Positions 34,954-44,717 of a stretch of DNA of 64,000 bases are shown here, one piece after another. The translations under genes were made by a program, and so were the position numbers. How positions within the stretch are numbered: position 1 is the first letter of the stretch; each line of letters opens with the position of its first letter. The notes beneath the pieces are model-generated. The model was not told where the DNA came from, made no database searches, and saw only the letters and a program-made list of their open reading frames with translations. The DNA comes from Bradyrhizobium sp. AZCC 2262 (GTDB lineage Bacteria; Pseudomonadota; Alphaproteobacteria; Rhizobiales; Xanthobacteraceae). The stretch lies in contig NZ_JAZHRT010000001.1 of NCBI RefSeq assembly GCF_036924535.1, forward strand, positions 3,038,001 through 3,102,000. Direction: 5' to 3'.

Positions 34954-37449
34954 CTACTGAATACCGCTGCTGCCGGCGGACGAGGACGAATTCGCGAGGG
35001 TCCGCAAGCCGATCTGCAGCATGAATGCGTGGCTGAGCACCGGCGGGGTCGTCCCGGCGGAGTATTGGTAGGATGTGACGTAATTGGCCGCCAGCACGAA
35101 GCAGTCGTCCACGTAGCCGGCGCCAACGACGTACTGGTTCAGCTTGTTGGCTTCAAGGTCCCACCGTGCCGAGCCCGACACGACCCAGTTCGACGCCACC
35201 TTGACCGAGGCGCTGCCGAGCAGGCCTTCGCGCCGGGTCAGATAGCCGAGTTCCGGCTGCGCGGCATAATTGCCGTAAATCATGCTCACCGACCAGCGGT
35301 CGAACGCGGCGCGTCCTTCGGCTTCGAAGCGGTTGAGGTTCTGCGTCGCCTCGTCCATGCGCGTGCGCACGCTGAACGTATAGGTCCGGTTCGGCGAATA
35401 ATTGATGCGGGCGACGTAGTCGGAGCGGGCGTTCTGCAGGCCGGAATCGAGGCCGGTGTTAGTCGCGTCCTTCACCGCATACGAATTCAGGCCGAACAAC
35501 TGGTAGGATTGTCCGAACAGCACGTTGACGCTGCCGCCGCGGTCGAACTGCGTGGTCGCCTGGACGCCGACATTGGCGCGGCCGCCGCCTTCGACGCGGT
35601 CGTAGCCCGAGAACTTGTCGACCGCGAACAGGTTGCTGGCGTCGAACACCATGCTCTGGGCGTCTTCGTTGGGCAGCTTGCCGGCGTAGGTCTCGTTGGG
35701 ACGGGCGATGATCTGCGCCATCGGCTCGATCGTGGTGGTGCCCCAGGGCTGAACGTTGATGAAGGGATAGCGATATTCGAGGCCGACGGCCGGCATTGGG
35801 CGCAGCGCCTGGGTGTCGCCGACAGGAAGGAAATTCGAAACACCCGGCTGGTTCGAAACCGAGGAATTGATGGCGTCGGCGCGCAGAATCGCAAACGGTG
35901 TCCAGATTTGACCGAACGGATCGGTGTACGACTTCCGCCATTGCGCCTCGGCCGTCAGGCGCGTGTAAGTGCCGGGGAAGCCGCGCAACAGGCATTGCGA
36001 CGGCGTCCGCGCCAGTGGATCGGCGGACGTCGTTGTGCACAGGCTGGCGGTGTTGGCCAGTGTCGTGATCGGGTCGAAGGCCGCCGTGTCACGCGAGAGG
36101 TTGGTGAAGTTGGTCTTGTAGCTGAATTCGCCGCCAAAGATCGGGTGGTTGATCACGTTGTTGTAGTCGACCACCGGATAGATTATCGGAACCTGGTTCT
36201 GGTTGCCGGAGAAGCTCAGATAATAGATCGTGCGCGCGTCGAAGTAGCTGCGGCTGCCGACGCCGGTCAGATAAAGCTGCGAAATGGCTTCCGTCGGAAG
36301 ACTCAGGAACGAGCCCAGCGGGTCCTTGTACTGGGCCAACCGGTAGTCCGAGAAGAAGTAGTAATCCGACAGCAGAACGCCGTCCCAGCCCCAAACCCAT
36401 TTGTCGTTGAGCGCGAACTGGCCTTTGGTGTCGACGCCGCCGCGGAACTGGCGGTCGCCGGGCAGGCCGGCGTAGGCGCCCGGGTCGAGCTGATCGATGC
36501 CGTAGGCGCGGATCTGGTAGGAGCCGTCGATCAGGCGCTGGCGGAATTCGCCCTGCAGCAGCACGCCCTGCCGGGTGGTGATGCGCGGATTGAAGGTCGC
36601 GTCATAGTCCGGCGCGATCGCCCAGTAGAACGGGATCTCCATGCCGAACCCGTAGGTCGAAACCGAGCTGTAGCCGGGCATCAGGAAGCCGGTCTTGCGC
36701 TTGACGGTCGGATCGGGCGTCGAGAAATACGGCAGATACGCCATCGGCACGCCGAAGAACTCGAGCTGCGCGTTTTCGAAGTACAGCATCTTGTCGGTCT
36801 GGTCGTGGATGATCCGCGCACCCTTGACCTGCCACAGCGGCGGCTTCTTCGGATCGTCCTTGCAGGGCGCGCAGGCGGTATACACGCCGTTTTCAAACAC
36901 GGTGTAATTGCCGGCGGAGCGGTCGGCGCGCGTCGCCGCCATACGCGTCGCGTCCGCGGTATCAACGCGCAGCGAATCGACGAATCCGTCGCGGTAGTCG
37001 TCGCTCAGATCCATGACGTTGGCGTAGGTGACTTTGCCTTCGGCGTCGGTCAGGCGGATGTTGCCTTCCGCATGCAGCCGCTTGGTCTTCTGGTCATAGA
37101 TGACCTTGTCGGCCTCGACGCTGGTGCCGTTGTAGAACATCTGCACGTTGCCGACCGCCGACACGCGCTGGTTGTTGTAGTCGTAGTCCACCTCGACCGC
37201 TTGCACGGTCATCTTGCCGTCATTGGTGACGGGGCGCGGCGGCGGCTTGGGCGGCCGCGGATTATACGTGAAGCTTTGCGCCGAAGCCGGCACCGTCAGG
37301 GCAAGCTCCAGCGAGCCCGCGAAAACGAATCCGGCGAGCAGCGCAAACATAGGGACGCCAAAGGCTGCCATGCGGGCTCGATAGCGGCGCACGTCAATGC
37401 GCCGCCTGAACGCAGGCGACCTCAATTGGCGGGCGGCGACAACGGCCAC
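34954..37449 (-). CDS. lptD: LPS-assembly outer membrane protein LptD
   Basis: Outer-membrane beta-barrel that inserts lipopolysaccharide with LptE. The N-terminal OstA/LptA-like domain follows a signal peptide (PMFALLAGFVFAGSLELALTVPASA) and contains VDYDYNNQRVSAVGNVQM and GTSVEADKVIYDQKTKRLHAEGN; the remaining 600 residues are the LptD barrel. I choose GTG at 37449, which overlaps the lptG stop (TAGTG). A later ATG at 37371 also yields a signal peptide. Cysteines ACAPC and near LCTTT could form the functional disulfides. Confidence 0.93.
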   Translation of the reverse strand: MAVVAARQLRSPAFRRRIDVRRYRARMAAFGVPMFALLAGFVFAGSLELALTVPASAQSFTYNPRPPKPPPRPVTNDGKMTVQAVEVDYDYNNQRVSAVGNVQMFYNGTSVEADKVIYDQKTKRLHAEGNIRLTDAEGKVTYANVMDLSDDYRDGFVDSLRVDTADATRMAATRADRSAGNYTVFENGVYTACAPCKDDPKKPPLWQVKGARIIHDQTDKMLYFENAQLEFFGVPMAYLPYFSTPDPTVKRKTGFLMPGYSSVSTYGFGMEIPFYWAIAPDYDATFNPRITTRQGVLLQGEFRQRLIDGSYQIRAYGIDQLDPGAYAGLPGDRQFRGGVDTKGQFALNDKWVWGWDGVLLSDYYFFSDYRLAQYKDPLGSFLSLPTEAISQLYLTGVGSRSYFDARTIYYLSFSGNQNQVPIIYPVVDYNNVINHPIFGGEFSYKTNFTNLSRDTAAFDPITTLANTASLCTTTSADPLARTPSQCLLRGFPGTYTRLTAEAQWRKSYTDPFGQIWTPFAILRADAINSSVSNQPGVSNFLPVGDTQALRPMPAVGLEYRYPFINVQPWGTTTIEPMAQIIARPNETYAGKLPNEDAQSMVFDASNLFAVDKFSGYDRVEGGGRANVGVQATTQFDRGGSVNVLFGQSYQLFGLNSYAVKDATNTGLDSGLQNARSDYVARINYSPNRTYTFSVRTRMDEATQNLNRFEAEGRAAFDRWSVSMIYGNYAAQPELGYLTRREGLLGSASVKVASNWVVSGSARWDLEANKLNQYVVGAGYVDDCFVLAANYVTSYQYSAGTTPPVLSHAFMLQIGLRTLANSSSSAGSSGIQ

Positions 37450-38546
37450 TACCCGTCCTCCTGGTACAACAAGGCCAAAAAGCCGGTGAGGCCACCCACA
37501 CAGACGGGCAACCACGCCGCAGCGATCGGATGCATCAACTCAGCCTTGCTCAAATCCTCAGTAACTTTCGATAGAACGTAGAGCAGAAAGCCTGCGCCCA
37601 CGCCACTCAAAACCATCTTTTGCACGCCGCCCATCCGGAAGAAGCGAAGGCTCACGGAAGCCGCCAACATCACCATTGCAGCCAGCAAAAATGGCTGTGC
37701 GATGAGCTTATGGTACTGCAGACGGTAGCCTGCGGTCGCGAAGCCCGAGCTTTCGGAAGAGCGGATATAGCCAGGAAGTTGCCAAAAAGACACGGTTTCT
37801 GGGGTGGAGAAACTGTTGCGGACCTGGGCCGGGGTGAGGGTGGTCGAGAGGTAATAGTTCTCCTGATCAACCGGAGGTTTATCCAGGGAGTACCGGCGTA
37901 CCGATTTGAAGGCCCAGCGGCCTTCCTCGAGGGTGGCTTCGCGGGCTTCGATTCGTTCCTTGAACTGGAGATCGGGGTCGAACCGGAACACGGTCAGTCC
38001 GGTCAGCCGGACGCCCTGCTGCTCGCTGCGCGCCGCATTGATGATCGACTGGCCGTCGCTGTTGATCTGGTTGAGCCAGAAACCGGAAGCATCCTGGATG
38101 CCGCCGCCGGGCGCCGAGCCGAACAGTTCGGCCTCCATCCGCTTGGAGAGTTCGCGCAGGTTCGCCGACATCGGGTTGTAGGCAACGGTCGCCACAGTGC
38201 CGAGGATGATCGCGCTTGCCAGCGCCGGCGAGATGAACTGCCAGGCGGAGACGCCGGCCGCACGTGCGACCACCAGTTCGAGCCGCCGCGACAACGCGAG
38301 ATAGCAGGTCATAGCGCCGATCAGCACGCAGAACGGCATCAGCTTTTCGAGCAGTTGCGGCACGCGGTACAGCGACGTCTGCGCCACCGTGATCGCGGAT
38401 GCCGATACCAGCCCGGAGGTCTTGCGGACCATTTCGATGTAATCGACCAGCACCAGCAGCACGAAAATGCTCGCAAACACGCCCACCGCCGAAATCAGGA
38501 AGCGGCCGGCAAAGTATCGCCCGAGCGTGTTGGTCATCATGCTCAT
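37449..38546 (-). CDS. lptG: LPS export permease LptG
   Basis: YjgP/YjgQ-family inner-membrane permease paired with LptF in the LptB2FG exporter. The 365 residues have N- and C-terminal helix bundles of three segments each, around a periplasmic beta-jellyroll. The family stretch PQLLEKLMPFCVLIGAMTCYLALSRRLELVVARAAG is conserved. ATG at 38546 overlaps the lptF stop (ATGA), so longer upstream readings are unnecessary. The stop overlaps the lptD start. Confidence 0.94.
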   Translation of the reverse strand: MSMMTNTLGRYFAGRFLISAVGVFASIFVLLVLVDYIEMVRKTSGLVSASAITVAQTSLYRVPQLLEKLMPFCVLIGAMTCYLALSRRLELVVARAAGVSAWQFISPALASAIILGTVATVAYNPMSANLRELSKRMEAELFGSAPGGGIQDASGFWLNQINSDGQSIINAARSEQQGVRLTGLTVFRFDPDLQFKERIEAREATLEEGRWAFKSVRRYSLDKPPVDQENYYLSTTLTPAQVRNSFSTPETVSFWQLPGYIRSSESSGFATAGYRLQYHKLIAQPFLLAAMVMLAASVSLRFFRMGGVQKMVLSGVGAGFLLYVLSKVTEDLSKAELMHPIAAAWLPVCVGGLTGFLALLYQEDG

Positions 38547-39712
38547 GCTGTGGCCGGCCGTCCAAAGAGCCGCGCGAGGCGTGCGTTCGACCTGTTGATG
38601 GCTTCCATCAGCGCCGCCGGCGGCTCCACCACAATGCCGCCGATAATCATCCACAGCCCGACGCCGATCGCACCGAACAGCATCAAATACTGGACGAGAG
38701 CCATCATCGGCGTCTTCACCGTCATTACGGATAGGGCGAATCCCGCCATGCGCAGCCCGAACACTGCGAGGATCGATCCGCCGATCGAAAAATTGCGGCT
38801 CTGGCGCGTGGTGCGCGGCGTGCCGAGAAACGCGAAGGTCAGCACCGCGAACGCGAAGGGATAGACCGGCGACAAGAACCGGTCATGCAGCTCGGCGTAA
38901 AATTGCCCGGACAGCTGCTTGAACGTAGCATCGTCGTCCGAGGCCGAAACCAGCTCCCAGAGATAGCGTTCGCGAATTCCCAGGGCGACGTCGCGGCCGC
39001 GATTGGAGAATTTCGACATGTCGAAGGCATAGCGGGCGAAAGCCACCAGCGCCGGATCGCGCTTTCCCGCCTCGAAACGTTCGAGGTTGCCGTCCTCCAG
39101 CACCAGATAGGAGCCGCTCTCGTTCTTCAGCACCGTGCCGTGGTCGGCAATGATGGTGACGCGCTCCTTGGGATCGCGGCGGTCGTCGACGAAGATTCCG
39201 GCGAGCACGCCGCCCGGCTGCCGTTCCCGGATGCGAATCGTCAGGTTCTGGTCGAGCTGGGCGAAACGTCCGGGCTGCAGGATGTTGGTCAGCACGTCGG
39301 CCGTGATCTCGGCGTCCCATTGCTTGATCCGGCGCAGGCCGTCCGGAGCGAGATAGGCGCCAATGAAGGTGACCAGCATCGCCACGACACAAGTGGCGAA
39401 GAAAAACGGGCGGAACAGCCGGTATGGGGAAAAGCCGGCGGCATTCATCACGATGATTTCGGAATCGGTGGCGAGCTTGTTCAGCGTGTGTGAGATCGCG
39501 ATCATCAGCGCGATCGGCGCAATGACCAGAACAAGCGCAGGAATCACCAGGCTGGTGATGCCGAGGAAGGTGATGATGGTCTGGCCCTGGCTGGTCATCA
39601 GGTCGATGCCGCGCAACGCCTGCGTAATCCAGATCACGCCGGTGAGGCTGACCAGGACAAGCGCAAACGACGCGAGCGTCGTGCGGAAAATGTACCTGTC
39701 GATCGACCCCAT
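38543..39712 (-). CDS. lptF: LPS export permease LptF
   Basis: Partner of LptG. The 389 residues begin MGSIDRYIFRTTLASFALVLVSL and show the six-helix YjgP/YjgQ pattern; LNKLATDSEIIVMNAAGFSP is the conserved coupling-region stretch. It leads the minus-strand unit lptF-lptG-lptD-surA-pdxA-rsmA. A promoter should lie in the 346 bases shared with divergent pepA. Confidence 0.94.
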   Translation of the reverse strand: MGSIDRYIFRTTLASFALVLVSLTGVIWITQALRGIDLMTSQGQTIITFLGITSLVIPALVLVIAPIALMIAISHTLNKLATDSEIIVMNAAGFSPYRLFRPFFFATCVVAMLVTFIGAYLAPDGLRRIKQWDAEITADVLTNILQPGRFAQLDQNLTIRIRERQPGGVLAGIFVDDRRDPKERVTIIADHGTVLKNESGSYLVLEDGNLERFEAGKRDPALVAFARYAFDMSKFSNRGRDVALGIRERYLWELVSASDDDATFKQLSGQFYAELHDRFLSPVYPFAFAVLTFAFLGTPRTTRQSRNFSIGGSILAVFGLRMAGFALSVMTVKTPMMALVQYLMLFGAIGVGLWMIIGGIVVEPPAALMEAINRSNARLARLFGRPATA

Positions 39713-40058
39713 CGTTACCGTACGATCCCGCCCCTACGCGCCCCAAGGGCAACTTCCGACCAAACCCCTTTACAGGGTTCCCCAATGGTCGAGCCGCCCC
39801 TCATCGGCCGTCGCCCACACTGCCATCCCTTTGATCCGTCAACAAAATGGCCGGGCCGTGGCGTTGCGCCGACATGGATAATAATTCACTTCTTGTGGCC
39901 TTCCGGCCACTGCGGTGCTTGGCAGTGGCGCAGATGACAGGCCATAGTGGCGAAAACGTCAGGTCCTGAGCGATTTGGGCCGTTACCGAAGAGAACATTC
40001 CATAAATGCGGGCCGATTCCGGCCCCGTCAGCAGCCCTGAATTCTGGAGGATTTACCT
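39713..40058. other. Divergent intergenic region lptF/pepA
   Basis: Holds promoters for two outward units. A stem GCCACTGC (39906-39913) with GCAGTGGC (39922-39929) around an 8-base loop is visible but has no T-run. The stretch ATGGATAATAATTCAC near 39873 is AT-rich and could hold a -10. Nothing else identified. Confidence 0.4.
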
Positions 40059-41561
40059 ATGTCCGACGCCGTCAAGGTCGGCTTTGTCGCCTTTTCCGCC
40101 GCACCCCGTGGCGTTCTCGTGGTGTTTTGCGATGACGCATTGAAGTTCGGCGAGGCGACGCGGAAGGCGCTGGGGAAGGCGGCCGACACCGTCAAGCGGG
40201 CGGCGGCCGCCAACCAGTTCAAGGGCAAGAGCGGATCGACGCTCGACATTCCGGCGCCGGACGGAAGCAAGGCGGAGCGCCTGATCGTGGTCGGTGTCGG
40301 CAAGACGTCCGATATCAAGGAGAAGGATTTTCTCAAGTTCGGCGGCGTGACGGCAGGCAAGCTCAACGGCGCCAGCGAAACGGTCACCGTGATCGCCGAA
40401 CTGCCTGAGGGGGCGATGCAGCCCGATTCCGCCGCCGCCATCGCGTCGGGCATCCGGCTGCGCGCGTATAAATTCGACCGCTACAAGACCAAGAAGAAGG
40501 ACGGCGAGAACGGCACGCTTCGCGCCGACATTTCGATTGCCGCCGGGGATGTCGCAGCCGCGCGCAAGGCGCTTGCGCCCGCGTCCCATGTCGTGGACGG
40601 GGTGATCATCGCGCGCGAACTCGTCAACGAGCCGCCGAACGTGCTGTACCCGGTTGAATTCGCGCGCCGCGCGAATCAGCTCAAGAAACTTGGCGTTGAC
40701 GTCGAGGTGCTTGACGTCAAGGCGATGCAGAAGCTCGGCATGGGCGCCTTGCTCGGCGTCGCGCAGGGCTCGACGCAGCCCGGCCGCACCGTGATCATGC
40801 GCTGGAACGGCGGCAAGAAGGGCGATCAGCCGGTTGCTTTCGTCGGCAAGGGCGTTTGCTTCGACACCGGCGGTATTTCCATCAAGGGCGCCGCCAGCAT
40901 GGAAGACATGAAAGGCGACATGGGCGGCGCGGCCTGCGTGGTCGGGTTGATGCATGCGCTGGCGGCGCGCAAGGCGAAGGTCAACGCGGTGGGCGCCATC
41001 GGCCTGGTCGAGAACATGCCTGACGGCAACGCCCAGCGCCCCGGCGATATCGTCACCTCGATGTCGGGGCAGACCATCGAAATCATCAACACCGACGCCG
41101 AAGGCCGGCTCGTGCTGGCCGATGTGCTCTGGTACGTGGCCAAGAAGTACAAGCCCAAATTCATGGTCGATCTTGCGACCCTCACCGGCGCGATCATGGT
41201 CGCGCTCGGAACCGAATATGCCGGAATGTTCTCCAACAACGACGAACTGGCGGAACGGCTGAGCAAGATCGGAACCGAAACCGGCGAACGCGTCTGGCGC
41301 ATGCCGCTTGGTCCCGAATACGACAAGCAGATCGATTCGCAGTTTGCCGACATGAAGAATACCGGCGGGCGCCATGGTGGTTCGATCACCGCCGCCCAGT
41401 TCCTGCAGCGTTTCGTCGACAACACGCCGTGGGCGCATCTCGACGTCGCGGGAACCGCGATGGGTGCGCCGAAAACCGACATCAACCACAGTTGGGGTTC
41501 GGGTTACGGGGTTCGTCTTTTGGATCGGCTGGTCTCGGAATATTATGAAGCCACGAAGTAA
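40059..41561 (+). CDS. pepA: Leucyl aminopeptidase (cytosol aminopeptidase, M17)
   Basis: Two-metal hexameric aminopeptidase. The 500 residues include the catalytic domain with [15 protein letters not shown] (metal-binding Asp, and Lys), the signature [16 protein letters not shown], and [16 protein letters not shown] follows CTGGAGGATTTACCT. In some bacteria PepA also binds DNA; no evidence here. Translation is followed 15 bases later by holC. Confidence 0.96.
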   Translation: MSDAVKVGFVAFSAAPRGVLVVFCDDALKFGEATRKALGKAADTVKRAAAANQFKGKSGSTLDIPAPDGSKAERLIVVGVGKTSDIKEKDFLKFGGVTAGKLNGASETVTVIAELPEGAMQPDSAAAIASGIRLRAYKFDRYKTKKKDGENGTLRADISIAAGDVAAARKALAPASHVVDGVIIARELVNEPPNVLYPVEFARRANQLKKLGVDVEVLDVKAMQKLGMGALLGVAQGSTQPGRTVIMRWNGGKKGDQPVAFVGKGVCFDTGGISIKGAASMEDMKGDMGGAACVVGLMHALAARKAKVNAVGAIGLVENMPDGNAQRPGDIVTSMSGQTIEIINTDAEGRLVLADVLWYVAKKYKPKFMVDLATLTGAIMVALGTEYAGMFSNNDELAERLSKIGTETGERVWRMPLGPEYDKQIDSQFADMKNTGGRHGGSITAAQFLQRFVDNTPWAHLDVAGTAMGAPKTDINHSWGSGYGVRLLDRLVSEYYEATK

Positions 41562-41576
41562 TTCGGTTGCAGCCGG

Positions 41577-42029
41577 ATGACGGAAGTCCTGTTCTATCAT
41601 TTGCAGGGCATGTCGCTCGAAAGCGTATTGCCGCCCCTGTTGGAAAAGTCGCTCGAGCGCGGCTGGCGCGTGGTCGTGCAATCGACCTCGCCGGAGCGCA
41701 CCGAGGCGCTCGATGCGCATTTGTGGACCTACAGCGACGATTCGTTCCTGCCGCACGCCACATGGCGTGCCGGCGATGCGCCGGACCAGCCCATCATTCT
41801 CTCGATCGAGGAAGGCAACCCGAATCGGGCCAATGTCAGGTTCCTGATTGACAACGCGGCATTGCCGGTCGATTGCGACAGTTACGAGCGGTTGGTGCTG
41901 GTCTTCAACGGGGACGATGCCGATGCGCTCACCGCGGCGCGCGGCGCCTGGGCCGATTGCAAGGCGCGCGGCTTCGAGGTGACGTATTGGCAGGCCGATG
42001 AACGGGGCCGGTGGCAGCGGCGGCAATAG
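41577..42029 (+). CDS. holC: DNA polymerase III chi subunit
   Basis: The 150-residue protein has the HolC pattern: TEVLFYHLQGMSLESVLPPLLEKSLERGWRVVVQ, HLWTYSDDSFLPHATW, then PIILSIEE. Chi links the clamp loader to SSB. It follows pepA by 15 bases, a very common pair in alphaproteobacteria. Start ATG overlaps no other gene. Confidence 0.95.
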   Translation: MTEVLFYHLQGMSLESVLPPLLEKSLERGWRVVVQSTSPERTEALDAHLWTYSDDSFLPHATWRAGDAPDQPIILSIEEGNPNRANVRFLIDNAALPVDCDSYERLVLVFNGDDADALTAARGAWADCKARGFEVTYWQADERGRWQRRQ

Positions 42030-42453
42030 CGATGCCTCGCCGTTTGTGACCCAAAGCTGGCTTTCGTACTGCCTACTATAACGCTTCAACATATCGGAGG
42101 CCGTTTGCAGTGCGGCTTCTCCCTCCTATTCGCGAGAAGATATATGACGGCCGTTCTTGGCCCCTAGCGGACCTTATGCGGCATCGCCGCTGGGGTCCGC
42201 TTTTTACCCAAAGCTGCCATTCGAGCGATTTGTTTGCTAGTTGATTAGAATGGCGGCGCTCGTTGCGCCGTTGAGCAGTTCTTCGAGTGAAAGCTGGCGA
42301 GCCGGATATCGGCATGGGTGCCAACAAAGGCTGCGAAGGAGAGTATCGCGTCGGCATCATCCGCATTGAGATCGGCGAAGCCTCCTGATACTGGCGCCGC
42401 CGGCGCAGCGCACGACTACGAGGCGTCGGCGCCGAACAGTTGAGGCCTCTCGC
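42030..42453 (-). pseudogene. Gene-poor stretch with a possible coding remnant
   Basis: Holds two copies of a GACCCAAAGCTG/TACCCAAAGCTG word and no intact gene. On the minus strand, codons from about 42400 down to a stop at 42245-42247 read APVSGGFADLNADDADAIL then SFAAFVGTHADIRLASFH. The text is protein-like but without a start codon and closed upstream by a stop. It is probably the remnant of a displaced gene; the family is unrecognised. Confidence 0.35.
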
Positions 42454-42981
42454 CTAGCCCTTCGCGGCGGGTACGGGCGGCACCGGCAGAATGATTTCGG
42501 AAGCGACCTTCCAGTCCTTTCCGACGCGAAGCCAATTAATGATCATTAGAAACGGCTTGGCTGTTCCATCCTGCCCTGCATAAGAGACCGTGATGTTCAT
42601 CGGCACGTAAGACTCCGCGACGTCGCGCGTCAGGCCGACAACCTTAAGCTTCGAATAATCTGCGTCGAGCACGACCGGACCGGAGCTACCGATATCATGC
42701 AGCTTTTGATCAATCGCCTCGTTGCCCCAAAAGCCTGCCCAGTTTCCCTCGGACTGTATCGCACTTTTTGCCACCAATAGGGTCGAAGGCGATTGCCAGA
42801 ACATCTCATGCAGACCCTTGAAATCGTGTTTGTTGGCCAATTCCATCAGCCTGCCGAACTTCAATTTTATCGCGCTGAGGGTCGCAGCATCCAGCGGCTC
42901 TTTCCTGACGACGGGAGCAGAAGCGACAGCCCCGGTGAAAAAAGCCAAGGCAGTGAAAGTGACAAGAAGCATTTTATACAT
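42454..42981 (-). CDS. Secreted NTF2/SnoaL-like protein
   Basis: A 175-residue exported protein. ATG at 42981 starts a signal peptide (MYKMLLVTFTALAFFTGAVASA). The mature domain has the alpha+beta cone layout of NTF2-like folds (LMELANKHDFKGLHEMFWQSPSTLLV, then VPMNITVSYAGQDG and FLMIINWLRVGKDWKVASE). Fold assignment is by pattern only. Stress or steroid-isomerase-like roles cannot be claimed. Downstream of the DUF302 gene with a 110-base gap. Confidence 0.68.
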   Translation of the reverse strand: MYKMLLVTFTALAFFTGAVASAPVVRKEPLDAATLSAIKLKFGRLMELANKHDFKGLHEMFWQSPSTLLVAKSAIQSEGNWAGFWGNEAIDQKLHDIGSSGPVVLDADYSKLKVVGLTRDVAESYVPMNITVSYAGQDGTAKPFLMIINWLRVGKDWKVASEIILPVPPVPAAKG

Positions 42982-43091
42982 GCAGGAATTTCCCTTCCAA
43001 CGTAGGGCTCGCGTCATGACAACGCTTGCAGCGTTCCCCGACTGGCACGAGCAAACCCTCTTCCATCGGCCAGAGATGTCATCAGGACTTT

Positions 43092-43586
43092 TTAGCTTGC
43101 ACATTCGTGTAGCAAGGTTGTGATTTTCGCATCGAGATTTCGGGCGACGGCAAGGGCTTCCGAGCTGCCATAATGCAGCAGATAACTCTCCATCTTGTCA
43201 TAAGAGACGTGCACGCCATCGGGACGCTCATCAATCAGTACTGTGACTGGAGCATAGGATCCAGCATCGGGCACGTGCTTGACCATTTCCTTCATGATGA
43301 GGGGATTGCCGACCACGAACCGCATGATCTTAGGCGTCTTGGATCCAGTTTCACGACGCAGAATGTCGCCCAAGTCGAATTCCGCGAATAGCATAAGGTC
43401 CGTTCGGCCGAGGCCGCTTTGTACAACGCGCTCCAAATCCGGGAAGGAATTTGTCGCCCTCGTCTCCTTGAAAAATTCGACCATGTCAGGCTGCCCGACC
43501 CCGGACTTGAGGGCGGTCACAATAGCGTCGAATGGTTTTGAGCTCGTGAGGCTGAAACGTTCCACCTCGACTTTAGCGATTGTCAT
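43092..43586 (-). CDS. DUF302 family protein
   Basis: A 164-residue soluble protein resembling DUF302 (KPFDAIVTALKSGVGQPDMV, then LMLFAEFDLGDILRRETG, PLIMKEMVKHVPDAGSYAPVTVLI and VSYDKMESYL). GGAGGATAAA precedes ATG 43586, so upstream in-frame codons are noncoding. Family members bind small ligands or membranes; function is unclear. Same strand as the two hydrolases, 62 bases from the first. Confidence 0.75.
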   Translation of the reverse strand: MTIAKVEVERFSLTSSKPFDAIVTALKSGVGQPDMVEFFKETRATNSFPDLERVVQSGLGRTDLMLFAEFDLGDILRRETGSKTPKIMRFVVGNPLIMKEMVKHVPDAGSYAPVTVLIDERPDGVHVSYDKMESYLLHYGSSEALAVARNLDAKITTLLHECAS

Positions 43587-43648
43587 TTTATCCTCCGTAA
43601 CAACTCTCATTGATAGAGTGCATCTGATGGCTTCGGAACGCGCCGGGA

Positions 43649-44524
43649 TCATGCAGCCGCGAGCTGTGCTTCCAGGAAGGTCCGGACGTGGCTGACGAAC
43701 ATCTCGTGGTATTGAAACAGGGCGCCGTGCCCTGAATCTGGATAGAGGATCAGCTGAGCGTTGCTGAGTTCTTTGAACATTGCGTAAGCGTTGTTCGCGG
43801 GCAGCATGGTGTCGTGGCTACCGCTGACCACAAGAGCGGGTTGACGGATGGCGTGCAGAATAGCGTGCTGGGGATCAGGTGTTGCGCACCAGGTGATCAA
43901 CGCCTTGGCCTGCGGATCGGTGACCGCGCTGCCGTTGTCGGTGTCCCGATCGTCCTTACGCACCTTCGTCCGCTTCAGGAATGCCAGTCCTGACGATCGG
44001 CTGGCGGACGATGCTGTGAAGAACAGCGGCAGGCGTGGGTCCGGTGCATCGGTTTGGGAAAACGCTTGCTGCAGAACCGCCAACAAATGTTCCTCTCCGC
44101 CTTTAGGCGCGGTGCCGACGAGAATGAGCCTACGGACCAGCCGTCCGTGCTCGGCGGCGACCTGCTGAGCGACGCAGCCGCCGAGGGAAAATCCCAGCAG
44201 GTCCACTTCGGTGAAGCCGAGCAAGTTGATGAAGTCGACCGCGTCTCGTGCCATCGCCGCGATATTGTCGGGCGTTTGACCGGTCGAGCGGCCGACCCCG
44301 GCGTTGTCGAAGGCGATCACGGGGCGATCAGTGGCCAGAGCGTCGACGACGGCGGGATCCCATGCATCGATGTTGCCCGAGAAGTGCTGCAGGAGAACCA
44401 GCGGCGTTCCGGTAGCGGGGCCGAGGCGACGATAGGCAAAGCGTATTCCGTGGCCTTCGATGTAACGGGTCGGCGCGGTTTCGAGCGTGGCGCCGTCCTT
44501 GCTCGCGATGTCGAGTTGAGTCAT
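43649..44524 (-). CDS. Alpha/beta hydrolase
   Basis: A 291-residue hydrolase. Oxyanion region LLQHFSGNIDAWDP, nucleophile elbow GFSLGGC (Ser in the GxSxG), acid in SGSHDTMLPAN, and histidine in DSGHGALFQ complete the triad. GGAGGATGAC precedes ATG 44524. Substrate unknown; haloperoxidase-like or esterase-like enzymes share this sequence. It is the second of a minus-strand group with a DUF302 protein and a further hydrolase, opposite an AraC regulator. Confidence 0.85.
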   Translation of the reverse strand: MTQLDIASKDGATLETAPTRYIEGHGIRFAYRRLGPATGTPLVLLQHFSGNIDAWDPAVVDALATDRPVIAFDNAGVGRSTGQTPDNIAAMARDAVDFINLLGFTEVDLLGFSLGGCVAQQVAAEHGRLVRRLILVGTAPKGGEEHLLAVLQQAFSQTDAPDPRLPLFFTASSASRSSGLAFLKRTKVRKDDRDTDNGSAVTDPQAKALITWCATPDPQHAILHAIRQPALVVSGSHDTMLPANNAYAMFKELSNAQLILYPDSGHGALFQYHEMFVSHVRTFLEAQLAAA

Positions 44525-44717
44525 GTCATCCTCCGGATGCCTGGCATAAAATGATCGAGTGGGGAGACCGGTCTGGTGCAGCGACCGAGGACTTTCCTCC
44601 AAGATGTCGTTGGCGCTTCAGCGGCTTTGGCTGTTGCCCCATCGCGGTCCGATGCGTTCTGCATTCCTCTGAGCAAGCAGGCGCGCTCCCGGGGCGAAAG
44701 CGCCGGGAGCGGTACCC

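Noticed and set aside
34126..37581. A 1151-codon plus-strand frame opposite surA and lptD
   Set aside because: The opposite strand holds lptD and the SurA-like gene with recognised domains; the frame shows shadow composition rich in Arg, His, Val and Gly.
40053..42092. Long minus-strand frame opposite pepA and holC
   Set aside because: Both plus-strand genes are certain; no family match in the antisense text.
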